Source: Isoetes taiwanensis
Taxonomy: Eukaryota > Streptophyta > Lycopodiopsida > Isoetales > Isoetaceae
Length of the DNA stretch: 64,000 nt
NCBI GenBank assembly: GCA_021234155.1
Contig: JAJEKV010000105.1
Span: 2,608,968-2,672,967, forward strand
Direction: 5' to 3'
The notes beneath the pieces were generated by a model that made no database searches, was not told the origin of the DNA, and worked only from the letters and a program-made list of their open reading frames with translations. The translations under genes and the position numbers were made by a program. Below are positions 61,501 to 64,000 of the stretch, in pieces (the stretch's first letter is position 1; every line of letters begins with the position of its first letter).

Positions 61501-62194
61501 TAGCGGGGACTTTATCACTCTGAAATCCATCCTTATACCTTCCTGATCCACATATGGGGCAACTGGTATAGTCCTTATTATCTTTATAATATAAAATGCA
61601 TTCATTAGGACACACGTGAATGCTTTCATACTCAAAACCAAGCGCCTTGATTAGTTTGCGTGCATCTTGCCGACTTTTAGGCATGTTATTTCCTTCTGGC
61701 AATAATTTTCCTATAAACCTGCATTCTATATATTAGTAGATAATACAAAACTATGAGAATGGACACAAAGGAAGAGAGATGTACTTGAGTATAGCGTCAA
61801 TAGCTATATTGGATATCTTGTACTGAGCTTGAATGCTGAGTATTGATAGATTGACTGACAACCGCGATATTGTACAACCTTCATATAATTTTGCTGAAGC
61901 CTCCTTCATGATGTATTCATCAACATATTGTGTTGGATATTCTTGGTCATTATTGTCATTAGTTGCATTCTCATGATGCTCCATATGTGTGTGTGTGTTC
62001 ACATCTTCCATGAGTTGCTCAAAAGTTGCAAAATCTTCTATAAGGTTGCGTGCAGTCTCATCATATGCATTGTCAATAGTAGCTGGTTCATCTCTTGCAT
62101 TCTCAATTAATGGTGGATTAGGTCTTTGGCTTCGAATAATCACCGGATTTTCCTTTATGATCTTATCTTTCGATGCAAGTTGTTTTGCAGACAT
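58598..62194 (-). pseudogene. CACTA transposase, TNP2 type, multi-exon, one frameshift
   Basis: Minus strand, in order: N-terminus ending YEGCTISRLSVNLSILSIQA (61751-62194); LLPEGNNMPKSRQDARKLIK, CPNECILYYKDNKDYTSCPI (zinc site), MTWHAHHRSKDGIMRYPADS and MGLATDGFNPFS (61127-61702); PTNFDVYLSPLVDELLQLWD and LRGILMWTMHDYPG (60900-61100); MVFEGHDKFLPEHHPLRSRR and LPYWTELKFTSLLDPMHIIK (60317-60805), the core with Asp residues of the DDE-type fold; the DUF4218 part, EVLCLFEKRFPTSFFDIQVH (59771-59968); RQLARPEGSMAEGWIAQDC (59271-59822); a DUF4216-like exon (about 59090-59230); and DPNWLYVVHVNPRSRRVYD with an acidic tail (58598-58973). The enzyme cuts CACTA ends. Near 59800 the frame slips after SYRWMFF, so this copy is probably inactive. 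Confidence 0.85.
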
Positions 62195-62467
62195 TCGATG
62201 CCCATCCTCTCTCTTAAAATAATAAGACTGTTAGTACATAATACTAATATGAAACCCAAAGACCAATAAGTTTTTCAATTTATAGTAGATAATTAAGACG
62301 TTGCATAGCGATATGAAAGCTAACATACATATCAAGCATAATACACATTATTCTAAAACTCAAAGTATTAAAGATTTAAAAGACATGACAAGATGTAAGA
62401 CAACAAGTCCTTCATTACACTAAAGCTTTAGAATCAAGTTTAGTTCACAATTGATAATCTTGGTTTT

Positions 62468-63160
62468 TCAATCACTAACAAATTGTGGAGGAACATCTGT
62501 TCGTATTGGATAGTCTAGAATCAACTCTTCACCTTTGAAAAGACTTCTTATAGCCATCACCATGACAAAACTATGACATTTTCCTGCCATATAAGGTTCT
62601 TGGTCATTATTTCTTTCTTCAAACACACAATTCACTAGAGTTTTATTCCCTCCGCAACTATTGATTAATCCTGCTATATTTCCATGTTCTTCTGGTCGAC
62701 CATCAATATAGGTCCTTAAATTGTCCTCTTGTACTCCACTCATCTCCATGGAAGCTGCATTGTTATTACACCCATACACCATCATACGGAATGAGTATTA
62801 TGTCAATTTCTCCCACTCAGTTGACTTGTAAATAGGACCTCCATATATCATCAGTGACACCTCCCCATTGTAAGGAACTTTTACATCATTTAGAATGAAT
62901 AAGCCTCTACACCGTAGAGCCAAACCTAGGTATTTTTTTTTTCTACGCGAAACTTTTTTGTTACAGAAGCCATTCTTTACGTTTTTGTTTTTAATTGTAG
63001 GTCTAGGGTTCCTCCATAGAACAAGGCCCTTGCTGCACTCCACAACCTTGCCCCCCCATTTTCCAGTTTTTGCCAAACCTAGGTAGTTTTTGTTGTTGTT
63101 TTTAATTGTAGGTCTAGGGTTCCTCCATGGTTGAATCGGACTTGATTGCCCCCCCTCCAT
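62468..63160 (-). pseudogene. SET-domain protein fragment with one in-frame stop
   Basis: Two minus frames are one reading frame split by a single TAA (62798-62800). The first reads KKYLGLALRCRGLFILNDVK then GEVSLMIYGGPIYKSTEWEK, fitting the start of a SET domain. The second reads YIDGRPEEHGNIAGLINSCG, then NCVFEERN and MAIRSLFKGEELILDY, fitting the (N)IAxxIN and GEEL..DY motifs that build the cofactor and active site of lysine methyltransferases. The canonical NHSC is changed to NSCG. The N-terminal part is low-complexity with a repeated WRNPRPTIKN. It lies about 270 bp upstream of the CACTA transposase on the same strand, so it is possibly element cargo. Confidence 0.65.
62991..63128. repeat. 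27-bp direct repeat
   Basis: TTAATTGTAGGTCTAGGGTT followed by CCTCCAT occurs at 62991 and again at 63102; the neighbouring CCAAACCTAGGTA is also present twice (62920 and 63073). Confidence 0.85.
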
Positions 63161-63560
63161 TTTGGCGGCGTCTCGACCTATGGTTGAATCGGTGAAAAAA
63201 AAAAAAAGAAAATAAAATGCAATAGAAATAAAGGAAAAAAAAATAATGAAATAGAAATAAAAATAATAAAAAAAAAAAATTTTGGTTGCCTACCCTTTCA
63301 TCGACAACGGTAGTAGTTAGGGTAGAGAGTGATCCTTGGCTAGGTTAGAAGTTGGAGTGATCCTTGGGCGAGGCAGTGACCCTTGCCTGGCGTGCCACAT
63401 TTAATTGTGCCATGCCGATGGTGGGTGTCATTGCTGATGTTGAGGATTGCTAGGGTCAACCTCCCATTTAGATGTATAGCCCTCTCACGCGGCTTGTTGG
63501 CTTGGTCCTGTGATTGCTAAAGGGTGGGTGTTGTACTCTTATGGAAGGTCGGTCGGAAAA

Positions 63561-63654
63561 GAATATTTAATGAGATATACCCTATTTTACGACGGTGTTG
63601 TTGACGAAAGTCCATCACTAATATAGGGAGTGGCGTATATTTCATTAAATATTC
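63561..63654. repeat. 94-bp hairpin (short inverted repeat)
   Basis: GAATATTTAATGAGATATAC at the left pairs with GTATATTTCATTAAATATTC at the right with one mismatch, around an ACGACGG...GACGAAAGTCCATC loop. It may be a very small MITE or a subterminal structure of a transposon. Confidence 0.75.
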
Positions 63655-64000
63655 GTGACTTCGATAGGTGGTCTTATGCAATATGTTGAGTTGAGTGCTG
63701 CCAACCTCTGTGAGGGAGTTTCCCAATGGAGTCAGTAGCTGGATCAGATCATAAGTTAAACTTGTGGAAGAGAATGAGAAAAATGCATTGCATATAACCG
63801 GAACTGTCAAACTCAGTAGATAAACTATAGAGTGCCTATAACCCTCAACTTGGAACTGAGTAGAGTGCCTAAAACTGTCAAGCTTGAAACTTAGTAGTTT
63901 ACTAAAATCTTAATGAACCATTTCAAGGCTTATTAACATTCACTAAAAGTCGGTTTTTTTTTTTTTCTCGGACTCTTAGGTGTTGATCTTTGCTTTGCTC

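Larger units (their letters stand above)
51633..64000 (-). mobile_element. CACTA (En/Spm) transposon, far end outside the window
   Basis: The left terminus CACTAGAAGAAAACCCCTAT at 51633 lies inside a LINE frame. It is followed by a subterminal repeat array (51654-51955) and, on the minus strand, two transposon genes: a TNP2-type transposase (58598-62194) upstream and a second gene (52075-53843) downstream. This is the standard gene order for CACTA elements, whose 5' end would be at the right here. The matching inverted terminus was not found up to 64000, so the element is longer than 12 kb or broken. Host-like fragments (coiled coil, LRR, SET) lie within this span, but whether all are inside one element is inference. 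Confidence 0.75.

Overview
This is nuclear DNA of a land plant with a large, transposon-rich genome. Plant-type polyphenol oxidase, a FEI-like receptor kinase tail, NPF and polyol transporter pieces, CACTA, Helitron, hAT-type, Ty3/gypsy and LINE elements all point that way. A fern or gymnosperm would fit, but the sequence alone does not settle the lineage. Only one host gene looks intact: a single-exon polyphenol oxidase (47027-48823). Nearly everything else is transposable elements, often nested, or fragments of host genes carried or broken by them. Without tools, identities rest on motif reading and exon boundaries on splice-site logic.

Left part (1-13 kb): an L1-type LINE cut by the window edge (1-2374) lies in the 5' LTR of an internally deleted Ty3/gypsy chromovirus (to 6773). 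After a mostly featureless stretch come the last two exons of a FEI1/FEI2-like LRR receptor kinase (10152-10630).

13-25 kb: a second L1-type LINE (13.1-24.4 kb) is split by a 7.55-kb element (14484-22038). The ends of that element fit a minus-strand Helitron: it sits between A and T, starts TC, and has a hairpin just before its 3' end. Removing it rejoins the LINE frame. It carries minus-strand pieces of an MFSD12-like transporter, a carboxylesterase, seven consecutive exons of a uridine kinase-like/uracil phosphoribosyltransferase gene, an NPF transporter, and unidentified exons. A second copy of its 5' terminus lies inside it.

25-39 kb: a 2.5-kb non-autonomous LTR retrotransposon with near-identical 201-bp LTRs and a 5-bp target duplication; a 490-bp hAT-like MITE; a 1.37-kb direct duplication (28518-29887 and 36503-37867); fragments of an enoyl-reductase-like gene and a polyol/monosaccharide transporter; and a long-armed foldback element (38863-39328).

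42-46 kb: a decayed minus-strand Ty3/gypsy integrase region is interrupted by a 5'-truncated non-L1 LINE with a (TATTC)n tail and by a 321-bp TIR element with TCTC target duplication. At its RNase H end it abuts a chromovirus-type LTR fragment.

51-64 kb: a large minus-strand CACTA (En/Spm) element starts at 51633 inside a second non-L1 LINE copy and runs past the window end. It holds a subterminal array of GAAACGCGTTTC-like repeats, a seven-exon second transposon gene, a multi-exon TNP2-type transposase with one frameshift, and apparent cargo: coiled-coil, LRR and SET-domain fragments. The SET-domain gene directly upstream of the transposase, on the same strand, is the least expected association here.
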